Positions 1-6,655 of a stretch of 9,000 bases of DNA are shown here, one piece after another. Positions within the stretch are counted from its first letter, which is position 1. Each line of letters starts with the position of its first letter. The position numbers were made by a program, and so were the translations under genes. The notes beneath the pieces are model-generated. The model saw nothing but the letters and a program-made list of their open reading frames with translations, did not search any database and was not told the origin of the DNA. Source of the DNA: Burkholderiales bacterium (lineage in GTDB: Bacteria > Pseudomonadota > Gammaproteobacteria > Burkholderiales > Burkholderiaceae); assembly GCA_903643055.1 (NCBI GenBank), contig CAHJWV010000466.1, positions 1 through 9,000 of the forward strand. The letters are read 5' to 3'.

Positions 1-2198
1 CCGAAGCGGCGGCCATTCCCACCGAAACAATCGAAGCGCTGGTTCACCCGGATGACCGCACGCTGGGCTCGTCGTCGCAAACCCGGGCCGATGGCACCTC
101 TGGGCTGAACGTCGAATACCGCATCGTGCGGCCCGACACCGGTGAGGTGCGCTGGGTCGCGCGCTGGGCCGAATTCGTGCGCGATGAGCGCGGCCGGCCG
201 ACGCAGCTGCGCGGCGTGGCGCAAGACATCACCGACCGCAAGACGGCCGAGATGACACTGCGTGCCAGCGAAGCCCGCTTCCGTGCGCTGGCGCAAGCGA
301 TGCCGAACCAGGCCTGGATCTCGGATGCCCAAGGTCAGCTCGACTGGTTCAACGACAAGACACTGGACTACAGCGGGCTCACGACTGACGAGTTATACGG
401 TGAAGGATGGGGCCGCATCGTCCACCCGGACGACCTGGAGCGCACCGCTGCGGCCTGGCAGCACTCGCTGCGCACTGGCGCGCCCTACGAGATCGAATTC
501 CGCATCCGCCGCGCGGACGGCGCTTATCGCTGGCACATCGTGCGGGCGCTGCCGGCTCCTGCCGAAGATGGCATCACCCGCTGGATCGGTACCAACACCG
601 ACATCGAAGACCAGAAAAGCACACAGGCCAAGCTGGCGGCGCTGAACGCTTCGCTGGAGCAGCGCGTCGAAGAGCGCACCCGCGAACGCGACCGCATGTG
701 GCGGCTGTCGACCGACCTGATGCTGGTGACGACCTTTGACATGGTGATCCTGTCGGTAAATCCGGCCTGCAAGACGCTGCTCGGTTGGGACGAGGCCGAG
801 CTGATCGGCTGCCCATTCCTCGAACTCATTCACCCTGATGACGTGCAACGCAGCACCGCCGAGGCGGCGCGCCAGTCCGAAGGGCTGATCGCACTGAACT
901 TCGAGAACCGCTGCCGCCACAAAGACGGCAGCTACCGAACGCTGTCGTGGGCGGCCGTGCCCGATGAGAACTTCATCCATGCGGTCGGGCGCGACATCAG
1001 CGCCGAGATGGCCGCCGCCGCCCGGCTGAAGGAAACCGAGGATCGGCTGCGCCAAAGCCAGAAGATGGAGGCGGTGGGCCAGCTGACCGGTGGTATCGCC
1101 CACGACTTCAACAACCTGTTGCAAGGCATCACCAGTTCGCTCGAAGCCGTGAAGCGGCGCATCGCCAACGGCCGTGCGGCCGAGACCGAACGCTTCATCG
1201 CCGGCGCCATTGCCTCGGCACACCGAGCGGCCGCGCTGACCCACCGCCTGCTCGCGTTCTCGCGGCGCCAGCCGCTGGACCCTCGACCGGTCAAGGCCAA
1301 TCCGTTGGTCAGTTCGATGGAAGACCTGCTGCGCCGCACGCTGGGCATCAACGTGGCGCTCGAACTGGTGCTGGCCGGCGGGTTGTGGCCCACGCTGTGC
1401 GATTCACATCAACTCGAAAACGCCATCCTGAATCTCGCCATCAATGCCCGCGATGCAATGCCCGACGGCGGTAAGCTGGTGATTGAAACCGTCAACGCCC
1501 ACCTTGATGCCGCCTATGCCGAGCAAAACCTTGGCCTGCATGCCGGCCAGTACATCTGCATCGCCGTGACCGACAGCGGCACCGGCATGCCGCCCGAGGT
1601 GATGGCGCGTGCCTTCGACCCGTTCTTCACCACCAAACCGATGGGCCAGGGCACAGGACTCGGGCTGTCGATGATCTATGGCTTCACTCGCCAGTCCGAG
1701 GGCTATTGCAAGATCTACAGCGAGCTGGGCAAAGGCACGACCGTCAAGCTCTACCTGCCCCGCTACCACGGCGAGGAAACCGCCGAGCCCGCCAAGCCAG
1801 AGCCACCGCCCATCCCCGAGGCCGACCTTGGCGAGGTGGTGCTGGTGGTGGAAGACGAAGCGGTGGTGCGCGCGCTGATCGTCGATCTGCTTCAAGAGCT
1901 CGGCTACCGTGCGATCGAAGCGGACGATGGCCCGTCGGGGCTCGCGATCCTGCAGACCTGCCAGCGCGTCGACCTGCTCGTGACCGACATCGGACTGCCC
2001 GGCCTGAACGGCCGCCAACTGGCCGATGCCGCCCGCCTGACCCGCCCGCAGCTGAAGGTGCTGTTCATGACCGGCTATGCGGAGAACGCCGTGATTGCCA
2101 ATGGCTTTTTGCAGCCGGGCATGGCGATGGTCACGAAGCCGTTTTCGATGGACGCGCTGGCGATCCGCATCCGCGACATGCTTCAGGCGCGGCGCTGA
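1..2198 (+). CDS. PAS-domain hybrid sensor histidine kinase with C-terminal receiver (5' end outside window)
   Basis: The frame is open from base 3 to the TGA at 2196-2198. The in-frame GTG at 126 lies inside a PAS domain, so it is not the start and the gene begins upstream of the window. Visible order: the end of one PAS (HPDD, then GVAQDITDRK, to about 240), a second PAS (about 262-630), a coiled linker (630-700), a third PAS (700-1010), and HisKA with phospho-acceptor His at 1101-1103 in GGIAHDFNNLL. The HATPase follows, with N box NLAINARDAM, DSGTGMP at 1572, FDPFFTTK and GQGTGLGLSM at about 1644. After a proline-rich linker comes a receiver (about 1836-2195) with Asp at 1986-1988 in VTDIGLPG and Lys at 2136-2138 in TKPF. 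All catalytic motifs are intact. No membrane segment is visible, so the seen part is cytosolic; the signal is unknown. By family knowledge it autophosphorylates on His and passes phosphate to its own receiver. The nearby lone receiver is a candidate partner (inference). Confidence 0.95.
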   Translation, partial: EAAAIPTETIEALVHPDDRTLGSSSQTRADGTSGLNVEYRIVRPDTGEVRWVARWAEFVRDERGRPTQLRGVAQDITDRKTAEMTLRASEARFRALAQAMPNQAWISDAQGQLDWFNDKTLDYSGLTTDELYGEGWGRIVHPDDLERTAAAWQHSLRTGAPYEIEFRIRRADGAYRWHIVRALPAPAEDGITRWIGTNTDIEDQKSTQAKLAALNASLEQRVEERTRERDRMWRLSTDLMLVTTFDMVILSVNPACKTLLGWDEAELIGCPFLELIHPDDVQRSTAEAARQSEGLIALNFENRCRHKDGSYRTLSWAAVPDENFIHAVGRDISAEMAAAARLKETEDRLRQSQKMEAVGQLTGGIAHDFNNLLQGITSSLEAVKRRIANGRAAETERFIAGAIASAHRAAALTHRLLAFSRRQPLDPRPVKANPLVSSMEDLLRRTLGINVALELVLAGGLWPTLCDSHQLENAILNLAINARDAMPDGGKLVIETVNAHLDAAYAEQNLGLHAGQYICIAVTDSGTGMPPEVMARAFDPFFTTKPMGQGTGLGLSMIYGFTRQSEGYCKIYSELGKGTTVKLYLPRYHGEETAEPAKPEPPPIPEADLGEVVLVVEDEAVVRALIVDLLQELGYRAIEADDGPSGLAILQTCQRVDLLVTDIGLPGLNGRQLADAARLTRPQLKVLFMTGYAENAVIANGFLQPGMAMVTKPFSMDALAIRIRDMLQARR

Positions 2199-2217
2199 AT
2201 TGCGCGCTGGGCCGGGC

Positions 2218-2595
2218 TCACGCGCGTGCGGCGCGGGCCTCGTCGAGCAGGGCGTCCATCGCATCGAACTCGAACGGCTTCGACAGCGATCGCACGTTGG
2301 GCCCTAGCGCAGACAGGCCGTGGTCGAGCGAATAGCCCGACGAGAAGATGATCCAGGCAGCGGGGTTCTGTGTCAGTACGCTGCGGGCCAGGTCGATGCC
2401 CGAGCGGCCGGGCAGGCTCACGTCGGTGAGCAGCACATCGAACTGGCGCTTGTCGAGTTCGGTGCTGGCCTCTTCCGCGTTCGCACAGGGCACGACCTCG
2501 CGGTCGTCGGCCTCCAGCATCATGGCCAACGTTTCCCGCAGGTAGAGGTTGTCTTCGACGAAAAGAATGCTCAGCGGTGAATGCGCAATCGACAT
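2218..2595 (-). CDS. Single-domain response regulator (CheY-like receiver, no output domain)
   Basis: A 125-residue protein that is one receiver domain and nothing more. The acidic pocket is at E14/D15 (LFVEDN), the phospho-acceptor is D58 (LLTDVSLPG), the switch hydroxyl is S85 or S86 in IFSSGYS, and the conserved lysine is K106 in LSKPF. No DNA-binding or enzymatic domain follows, so it should act by protein contact or as a phosphate shuttle. It is convergent with the hybrid kinase, with 19 bases between the two stop codons and no clear terminator there. Proximity suggests, but does not prove, that the kinase is its phosphodonor. The start at ATG 2593-2595 places the first beta strand at residues 9-13, as expected for the fold. 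No Shine-Dalgarno is visible before it, so expression may be weak or the mRNA unusual. Confidence 0.9.
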   Translation of the reverse strand: MSIAHSPLSILFVEDNLYLRETLAMMLEADDREVVPCANAEEASTELDKRQFDVLLTDVSLPGRSGIDLARSVLTQNPAAWIIFSSGYSLDHGLSALGPNVRSLSKPFEFDAMDALLDEARAARA

Positions 2596-2780
2596 GGGAA
2601 TGAGAAAACGAGGGGAAGAAGACTCTACGCCAAGTATCGCCAGCGCCCGCGCGCCACCCGTAGGAGGGCGCCGCCTTGCGGATTCAGCCTTGTCCTACAA
2701 AAGGCTCTCGTATGTAAGCAGCGGTCAGGCGCCATGGCCCTCTCGCCCTCTCCCCAAGGCAGGCTGCCTACAATGACTGA
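2596..2780. other. Divergent intergenic region between the receiver gene and yciV
   Basis: These 185 bases must hold the promoters of two divergent genes. On the plus strand a TACAAT hexamer lies at 2769-2774. A small hairpin is possible at 2686-2706: AGCC and TTGT pair with ACAA and GGCT, with two unpaired A residues. I saw no convincing sigma-70 -35/-10 pair for the minus-strand receiver gene. No gene is seen within the region. Confidence 0.4.
2769..2774 (+). promoter_or_regulatory. Probable -10 box of yciV, placed for a leaderless transcript
   Basis: TACAAT matches five of six bases of the sigma-70 -10 consensus. Its last base is seven bases before G2781. By usual promoter geometry, transcription would then begin at or within a base of the GTG start codon. 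No good -35 hexamer is seen 16-18 bases upstream. The leaderless reading is inference. Confidence 0.5.
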
Positions 2781-3638
2781 GTGAATGAGTTGAACGCCGA
2801 TCTGCACTGCCACTCTGTGGTTTCCGACGGGACGCTGACCCCTGAAGCCCTGGCTTCGCGGGCCAAGGCCAATGGCGTGGAACTGTGGGCCCTGACCGAC
2901 CACGATGAGCTGGGTGGCCAGCACCGCGCCCGCGCTGCCGCGCTCGATAACGGCCTGCCTTATCTCACCGGCGTCGAGGTGTCGGTCACCTTCGCCAACA
3001 CCACGGTACACATCGTCGGCCTGGGTTTTGACATCGATGACGCCGCGCTGGCGGCTGGTTTGCTCGCCACGCGCGGTGGCCGCGAAGAGCGGGCGCGCGA
3101 AATGTCGGACGGGCTGGCTCGCGCCGGCATCTTAGGTGCCTACGAAGGCGCGCTGAAGTACGTCGGCAACCCGGAGTTGATTTCCCGCACCCACTTCGCC
3201 CGCCACCTGGTCGAAAGCGGCGTCTGCCATGACACCCACGAGGTGTTCCGAAAATTCCTGGTCGAGGGCAAGCCGGGTTATGTGCCGCACCGCTGGGCGA
3301 CACTCGGTGACACCGTACGCTGGATCACGCAGGCCGGCGGCCTCGCCGTGATCGCCCACCCTGGCCGCTACAAGATCACCGCCAATGAAGAGTACGCGCT
3401 GTTCAGCGAGTTCAAGACGCATGGCGGCGCTGGGGTCGAGGTTGTGACCGGCAGCCATTCGATTGCCGATTACGCGAAGTACACCGATACCGCGCAAGAG
3501 TTCGAGCTGCTCGCCTCGCGCGGCTCGGACTTCCACAGCCCGGAAGAGAGCCACGTTGATCTCGGCACCTTGCCTGCGCTGCCGCGTTCGCTGACACCGG
3601 TATGGTCCGCATTGGCATCGCGCATCCACCACCCTTGA
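2781..3638 (+). CDS. yciV: PHP-domain 5'-3' exoribonuclease / 3',5'-nucleotide phosphatase, YciV (RNase AM) family
   Basis: The 285 residues align well from memory with E. coli YciV (rnm, RNase AM; formerly TrpH), which trims 5' ends of small RNAs including rRNA precursors and hydrolyses 3',5'-nucleoside bisphosphates. The PHP metal ligands are all visible: D7, H9 and H11 in DLHCHS, D16 (SDG), D40/H41 in LTDHD, E66 in GVEVS, H77 in HIVGL, H193 in AHPGRY, and D250/H252 in GSDFH. The family segment THFARHLVESG is present too. It is a soluble, cytosolic, metal-dependent hydrolase. The start is GTG 2781: an in-frame TGA lies immediately upstream at 2778-2780, and the next in-frame candidate, TTG at 2790, would leave only two residues before the first metal ligand. 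The ATG at 2785 is out of frame. yciO follows after 179 bases, the same pairing as in E. coli, which supports the assignment. Confidence 0.93.
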   Translation: MNELNADLHCHSVVSDGTLTPEALASRAKANGVELWALTDHDELGGQHRARAAALDNGLPYLTGVEVSVTFANTTVHIVGLGFDIDDAALAAGLLATRGGREERAREMSDGLARAGILGAYEGALKYVGNPELISRTHFARHLVESGVCHDTHEVFRKFLVEGKPGYVPHRWATLGDTVRWITQAGGLAVIAHPGRYKITANEEYALFSEFKTHGGAGVEVVTGSHSIADYAKYTDTAQEFELLASRGSDFHSPEESHVDLGTLPALPRSLTPVWSALASRIHHP

Positions 3639-3805
3639 ATGCGGCCGCGGTGGCGGCGATCGATGGATGGCTCGCGCCGCCATGCGGCGGCGTTATGCAG
3701 CCCGGCCTGCAGGGCCGACACCGTGGACACGCTTGCCAAGGGCTGCACTCGCCCCCATCTGCAGTACCCAGCCCACTTCCCGCATGCCGCTCATCCGGCC
3801 TGTCA

Positions 3806-3811
3806 GAAAAT
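3806..3811 (+). promoter_or_regulatory. Possible -10 box of yciO, placed for a leaderless transcript
   Basis: GAAAAT matches four of six bases of the -10 consensus and ends six bases before the ATG at 3818, so the predicted +1 is the A of the start codon. No Shine-Dalgarno or clear -35 box is seen. The geometry is identical to that of the upstream yciV gene. The 179-base gap after yciV, with no terminator, also allows read-through from yciV. Confidence 0.35.
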
Positions 3812-3817
3812 CGCCCG

Positions 3818-4453
3818 ATGTCGCAATACTTTGAAGTTCACCCAGAGAACCCTCAAGGCCGGCTGTTGAAGCAGGCTGCGCAGATCCTGCACGCCGGTGG
3901 CGTGGTCGCCGTGCCCACCGACTCCAGCTATGCGCTGGTCTGCCACCTCGACGACAAGGCCGCGGCAGAAAACCTGAGGCGCATTCGCGGCGTCGATGAC
4001 AAGCACCATTTGACGCTGCTGTGCCGCGACTTGTCCGAGCTGTCGAGCTATGCGCGTGTCGACAACAAGCAGTTCCGGCTGCTCAAGCTCGGCACACCCG
4101 GGCCATTCACCTTCATCCTCGAAGCGACGAAGGAAGTGCCGCGGCGCGTCTCGCATCCGTCGCGCCGCACGATCGGCTTGCGCGAGCCTCAGCACCGCGT
4201 GCTGCAAGAGCTGCTGGCGCTGTTCGGCCAGCCCTTGTTGGCAACAACGCTGATTCCGCCCGGCGAGAGCGAGCCGCTGAATGACCCGAAGGAAATCCGC
4301 GAGCGCTTCCAGAAGCTGCTCCAGGCGGTGGTGGATTCTGGCGCGTGCCCGATGCTGCCGAGCACCATCGTCGATCTGACCTCGGATGAGCCCACGCTGG
4401 TTCGCGTCGGCCGTGGCGACCCGAGCCTGCTGGGGTTGGCTTCGGTGACCTGA
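3818..4453 (+). CDS. yciO: YciO family protein (Sua5/YciO/YrdC superfamily)
   Basis: The 211 residues begin MSQYFEVHPENPQ and closely track E. coli YciO (about 206 residues) over the whole length. Shared segments include VPTDSSYAL, LCRDLSELSSYARVDN, TPGPFTFILEATKEVPRR, RRTIGLREP and STIVDLT. The fold binds nucleotide and RNA. The relatives YrdC/Sua5 make threonylcarbamoyl-AMP for the t6A37 modification of tRNA, but YciO is a separate subfamily whose role is not settled, so the YrdC reaction should not be assumed. The frame stays open upstream to about 3602, but that region overlaps the end of yciV and its translation is not protein-like for this family. ATG 3818 gives the correct family N-terminus. 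A strong terminator follows 55 bases after the stop. Confidence 0.93.
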   Translation: MSQYFEVHPENPQGRLLKQAAQILHAGGVVAVPTDSSYALVCHLDDKAAAENLRRIRGVDDKHHLTLLCRDLSELSSYARVDNKQFRLLKLGTPGPFTFILEATKEVPRRVSHPSRRTIGLREPQHRVLQELLALFGQPLLATTLIPPGESEPLNDPKEIRERFQKLLQAVVDSGACPMLPSTIVDLTSDEPTLVRVGRGDPSLLGLASVT

Positions 4454-4508
4454 TTTGGCGGCATCGCGGGTGCCCGATTGCGCACGCCATCGAGTGCAAG
4501 CCCAAAAC

Positions 4509-4535
4509 AAAAAGCGCCTTTTCAGGCGCTTTTTT
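4509..4535. terminator. Bidirectional rho-independent terminator after yciO
   Basis: The stem AGCGCCT (4513-4519) pairs with AGGCGCT (4524-4530) around a TTTC loop. It is flanked by an A-run (4509-4513) and a T-run (4530-4535), so a U-tract follows the stem in either direction. It ends yciO on the plus strand and can also stop transcription from the MCP gene on the minus strand. Confidence 0.9.
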
Positions 4536-4557
4536 GGAGGCTGCTGTGAAGCAAATG

Positions 4558-4578
4558 GAAGCCACATCGGGTGGCTTC
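4558..4578 (-). terminator. Hairpin downstream of the MCP gene, possible first terminator
   Basis: GAAGCCAC (4558-4565) and GTGGCTTC (4571-4578) form a perfect eight-pair stem with a five-base loop, 44 bases past the MCP stop on the minus strand. The following minus-strand sequence, CATTTGCTTC, has only a short T-run. It may therefore be a weak terminator or a 3'-end stabiliser, backed up by the hairpin at 4509-4535. Confidence 0.5.
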
Positions 4579-4621
4579 AGTGCTTGGAAGCGATCGATCA
4601 ACCCAGCGCAAGCGGCCCGCG

Positions 4622-6151
4622 TCAAACGTACTCTGACGACTCCAGGCGGAAGCGCGACACGCTGTCGGTCAAGCGCACGGTCTGCTCGCTCAGGCTCTCG
4701 GCGGCTGCGGCCGACTCTTCCACCAGCGCCGCATTTTGCTGCGTCATCTGGTCAAGCTGATTGACCGTCGCTGTCACGGTACCGATGCCCCCGCTTTGCT
4801 CGCGCGAGGCGGTCGCGATCTCGCCAATGATGTCGTTCACGTGCTTCACGCTCTTGACGACTTCGCTCATCGTGTTGCCGGCGTCTTGTACCAGGCGTGT
4901 GCCGCTGTCGATCTTCTCCGACGAAGCCAGGATCAAGCCCTTAATCTCCTTGGCCGCCGTGGCCGAGCGTTGTGCCAGCGTACGAACTTCTGCCGCCACC
5001 ACTGCGAAGCCGCGACCTTGTTCGCCAGCTCGGGCGGCTTCGACTGCCGCGTTCAGCGCCAGGATGTTGGTCTGGAACGCAATCCCATCGATCACCGCAA
5101 TGATCTCGGTGATCTTGCGCGACGAACGATCGATCTCGTTCATGTTCGCCACCACCTCCGACACCACGTTGCCACCGCGCTGAGCGGCCTGCGTGGCGGT
5201 CGAAGCCAGGTCGTTGGCTGCGCTGGCCGAGGCAGCGGTCTGGCGAACCGTGGCGGTCAGCTGCTCCATCGAACTGGCCGCGTGCTGCAGGCTACCCGCG
5301 GTCTGCTCGGTGCGGTGGCTCAGGTTCAGGTTGCCGGCGGCGATCTCGGCCGAGGCGGTGCGGATCGAATCGGCCACCTGCCGGATGTCGACAATCATCG
5401 TGCGCAGGCCACCGGTCATGCCGGCCAACGCGCCGTTGATCGAATGGTTGTCGCCCTCGGCGGCGGTCAATTGCACATCGATCTCGCCCCCGGCAATGCG
5501 ACTCACCACATCGCGCAGCCGCTCCGGCTCATCGCCGAGTTCGCGCCAGACCGAACGCACCGTCACCCAGGACGCCAAGCCCAGCATCGTCAACACGACC
5601 AGGCCGGTGGCAACGACGACGATGATGCTGCGCGCCGCGCCATCGGTGGCCGAGTCGTAGCGCGCATCGATGCCTGCCCGCGCCTCTTCGGCGAACTTCT
5701 TATGCACCGACTGGAGATTACCGAGCGCTGCCTGCATGGCCTGAACCTTCGACGTGCTGTCGCCCTCGGTCTTGGTCAGCATCGCCCGCGCGGCGCTCAC
5801 CGATGCGGTGGTATAGCTGTCGAAGGCATTGCTCAAGGCCTTGACGCTGCCTTGCTTGCCCTCCAACGCGTCGATGGCAGTCAGTGCATCGTGACCCAGC
5901 TTGACGTTGGGCTCGACGTCTTTCAGCTTCTCGGCATCACCTTCAATGCTGGCCGACTGCACCACCGACTGCACCGCCTCCGTGGCGTGATTGACGCGCT
6001 GGATCTGCGCCATGTACGGCTCATCCACCTCGCGCAACAATCGGATCTGCTGAGACAGCTGACTACCCACGCCGGCGCTGAGCGCGACACCGATGGTGAA
6101 AAGCATGGCTGCACTGATCGGCATCATCCAAATCTTGGTTCTGAATTTCAT
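4622..6151 (-). CDS. Methyl-accepting chemotaxis protein
   Basis: A 509-residue classical transmembrane chemoreceptor. There is a short cytoplasmic start, TM1 at about residues 9-28, a periplasmic helical region of about 145 residues (30-174; size fits a four-helix-bundle sensor), TM2 at about 175-197, HAMP at about 198-250, and a long signalling coiled coil at 260-500. The hairpin tip is the near-invariant [20 protein letters not shown] with [12 protein letters not shown] (about 349-396), which contacts CheA and CheW. There is no NWETF-like C-terminal pentapeptide; the protein ends ESSEYV, so CheR/CheB would have to act without that tether. The ligand cannot be read from the sequence. The start at ATG 6149-6151 has only a weak GGA about ten bases upstream. 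A sigma-28 box at 6405-6431 suggests control with the flagellar regulon. No che genes lie beside it, so it is an orphan receptor. Confidence 0.95.
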   Translation of the reverse strand: MKFRTKIWMMPISAAMLFTIGVALSAGVGSQLSQQIRLLREVDEPYMAQIQRVNHATEAVQSVVQSASIEGDAEKLKDVEPNVKLGHDALTAIDALEGKQGSVKALSNAFDSYTTASVSAARAMLTKTEGDSTSKVQAMQAALGNLQSVHKKFAEEARAGIDARYDSATDGAARSIIVVVATGLVVLTMLGLASWVTVRSVWRELGDEPERLRDVVSRIAGGEIDVQLTAAEGDNHSINGALAGMTGGLRTMIVDIRQVADSIRTASAEIAAGNLNLSHRTEQTAGSLQHAASSMEQLTATVRQTAASASAANDLASTATQAAQRGGNVVSEVVANMNEIDRSSRKITEIIAVIDGIAFQTNILALNAAVEAARAGEQGRGFAVVAAEVRTLAQRSATAAKEIKGLILASSEKIDSGTRLVQDAGNTMSEVVKSVKHVNDIIGEIATASREQSGGIGTVTATVNQLDQMTQQNAALVEESAAAAESLSEQTVRLTDSVSRFRLESSEYV

Positions 6152-6210
6152 CTTTTGCGTCCAATGAAGCGTTGGTGGAAACGCCCGAAGAAATGGAGTA
6201 ACGGCACAGG

Positions 6211-6228
6211 CTTCAGCCGAAGCTGAAG
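6211..6228 (-). repeat. Hairpin with UUCG tetraloop in the MCP leader
   Basis: Read on the minus strand, CTTCAGC-TTCG-GCTGAAG forms a perfect seven-pair stem closed by C(UUCG)G, one of the most stable RNA tetraloops. It sits about 60-77 bases before the MCP start codon. The absence of a T-run argues against a terminator. Confidence 0.7.
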
Positions 6229-6274
6229 ACCCTCTTCACGCCGGAGTCGCGGACCCGGGCCGTGATGTCGTTTT

Positions 6275-6292
6275 CACCCGCCTGAGCGGGTG
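6275..6292 (-). repeat. GC-rich hairpin in the MCP leader
   Basis: CACCCGC and GCGGGTG pair perfectly over seven bases around a four-base loop. On the minus strand it is followed by AAAACG, not T, so it is not an intrinsic terminator in the MCP direction. It lies within the predicted leader upstream of the UUCG hairpin. Confidence 0.6.
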
Positions 6293-6305
6293 TGCAGACC
6301 CATCC

Positions 6306-6318
6306 CATCACGGTGATG
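6306..6318. repeat. 13-base palindrome, operator-like
   Basis: CATCAC-G-GTGATG is a perfect inverted repeat with a one-base centre, about 80 bases downstream of the predicted MCP transcription start. It could be a protein-binding site or one more leader hairpin. No regulator is identified. Confidence 0.35.
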
Positions 6319-6404
6319 AAAGCGAAATGCCTGAGCACGTGTCGATGCATAAAATTTCCCGTTCTTGACGCCTGAGCCGCAGCCGATGTCCGGGCTTGCT
6401 CACC

Positions 6405-6431
6405 TTATCGGCGCCCCTACTGCGAAATTGA
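6405..6431 (-). promoter_or_regulatory. Sigma-28 (FliA) flagellar-type promoter for the MCP gene
   Basis: On the minus strand the -10 element GCCGATAA (6412-6405) matches the sigma-28 consensus at all eight bases. Exactly 11 bases upstream, TCAATTTC (6431-6424) matches five of eight bases of the consensus -35 TAAAGTTT. The 11-base spacer is the usual one. Transcription would start near 6398, giving a leader of about 247 bases before the MCP ATG. Its position before a chemoreceptor makes chance unlikely. Confidence 0.82.
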
Positions 6432-6655
6432 CAGGCAGCGCGTGATTGGCTGCGATTTGCCGGTGCATCAGTGATTTTTTTGGGAGCGCAAGCCGGAAAT
6501 CCCTGCAAATACTGCCCCTGCATTCATGCTGCGTGAAATCATCGCCCCCTCACACTGGGTGGGGGATGCCAAACATTTGTCAGCAGTGCGCCGATCCAAG
6601 GCCTCCATCGGTTGGCAAGGCTCAGAGCCCGAGAGTTTTTCTCCCGGAGAAGAAG

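Larger units (their letters stand above)
6152..6655. other. Non-coding region: MCP leader and promoter, then unexplained DNA
   Basis: Bases 6152 to about 6398 would be the MCP mRNA leader if the sigma-28 box at 6405-6431 is used. The leader holds hairpins at 6211-6228 and 6275-6292 and a 13-base palindrome at 6306-6318. From 6432 to about 6655 I recognise no gene, and could not pair any segment with the other side of the transposase remnant as terminal inverted repeats. A GC-rich imperfect hairpin lies around 6547-6565. Short open frames here have no protein-like character. Confidence 0.6.

Noticed and set aside
393..2264. Two long minus-strand open frames (393-1244, 1404-2264) opposite the kinase
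   Set aside because: Both mirror conserved PAS, HisKA and HATPase coding sequence on the plus strand and have no recognisable domains.
2773..2784. ATG-ACT-GAG-TGA mini reading frame overlapping the yciV start
   Set aside because: If transcription begins at about 2781, as the -10 box suggests, it is not in the mRNA; it also has no ribosome-binding site.
3602..3817. A longer yciO reading frame starting at 3602
   Set aside because: It would overlap the end of yciV, and the extra 72 residues resemble no part of the YciO family; ATG 3818 gives the correct N-terminus.
4736..6226. A 496-residue open frame on the plus strand opposite the MCP gene
   Set aside because: It is a His/Arg/Gly-rich shadow of a GC-rich gene; the minus strand carries an unmistakable chemoreceptor.
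6160..6398. A GEMM-type c-di-GMP riboswitch in the MCP leader
   Set aside because: The leader is long and structured, but the conserved GEMM core was not found by eye.
6308..6523. A 71-residue minus-strand frame upstream of the MCP gene
   Set aside because: It spans the sigma-28 promoter, shows no family resemblance, and has no supporting start signals.
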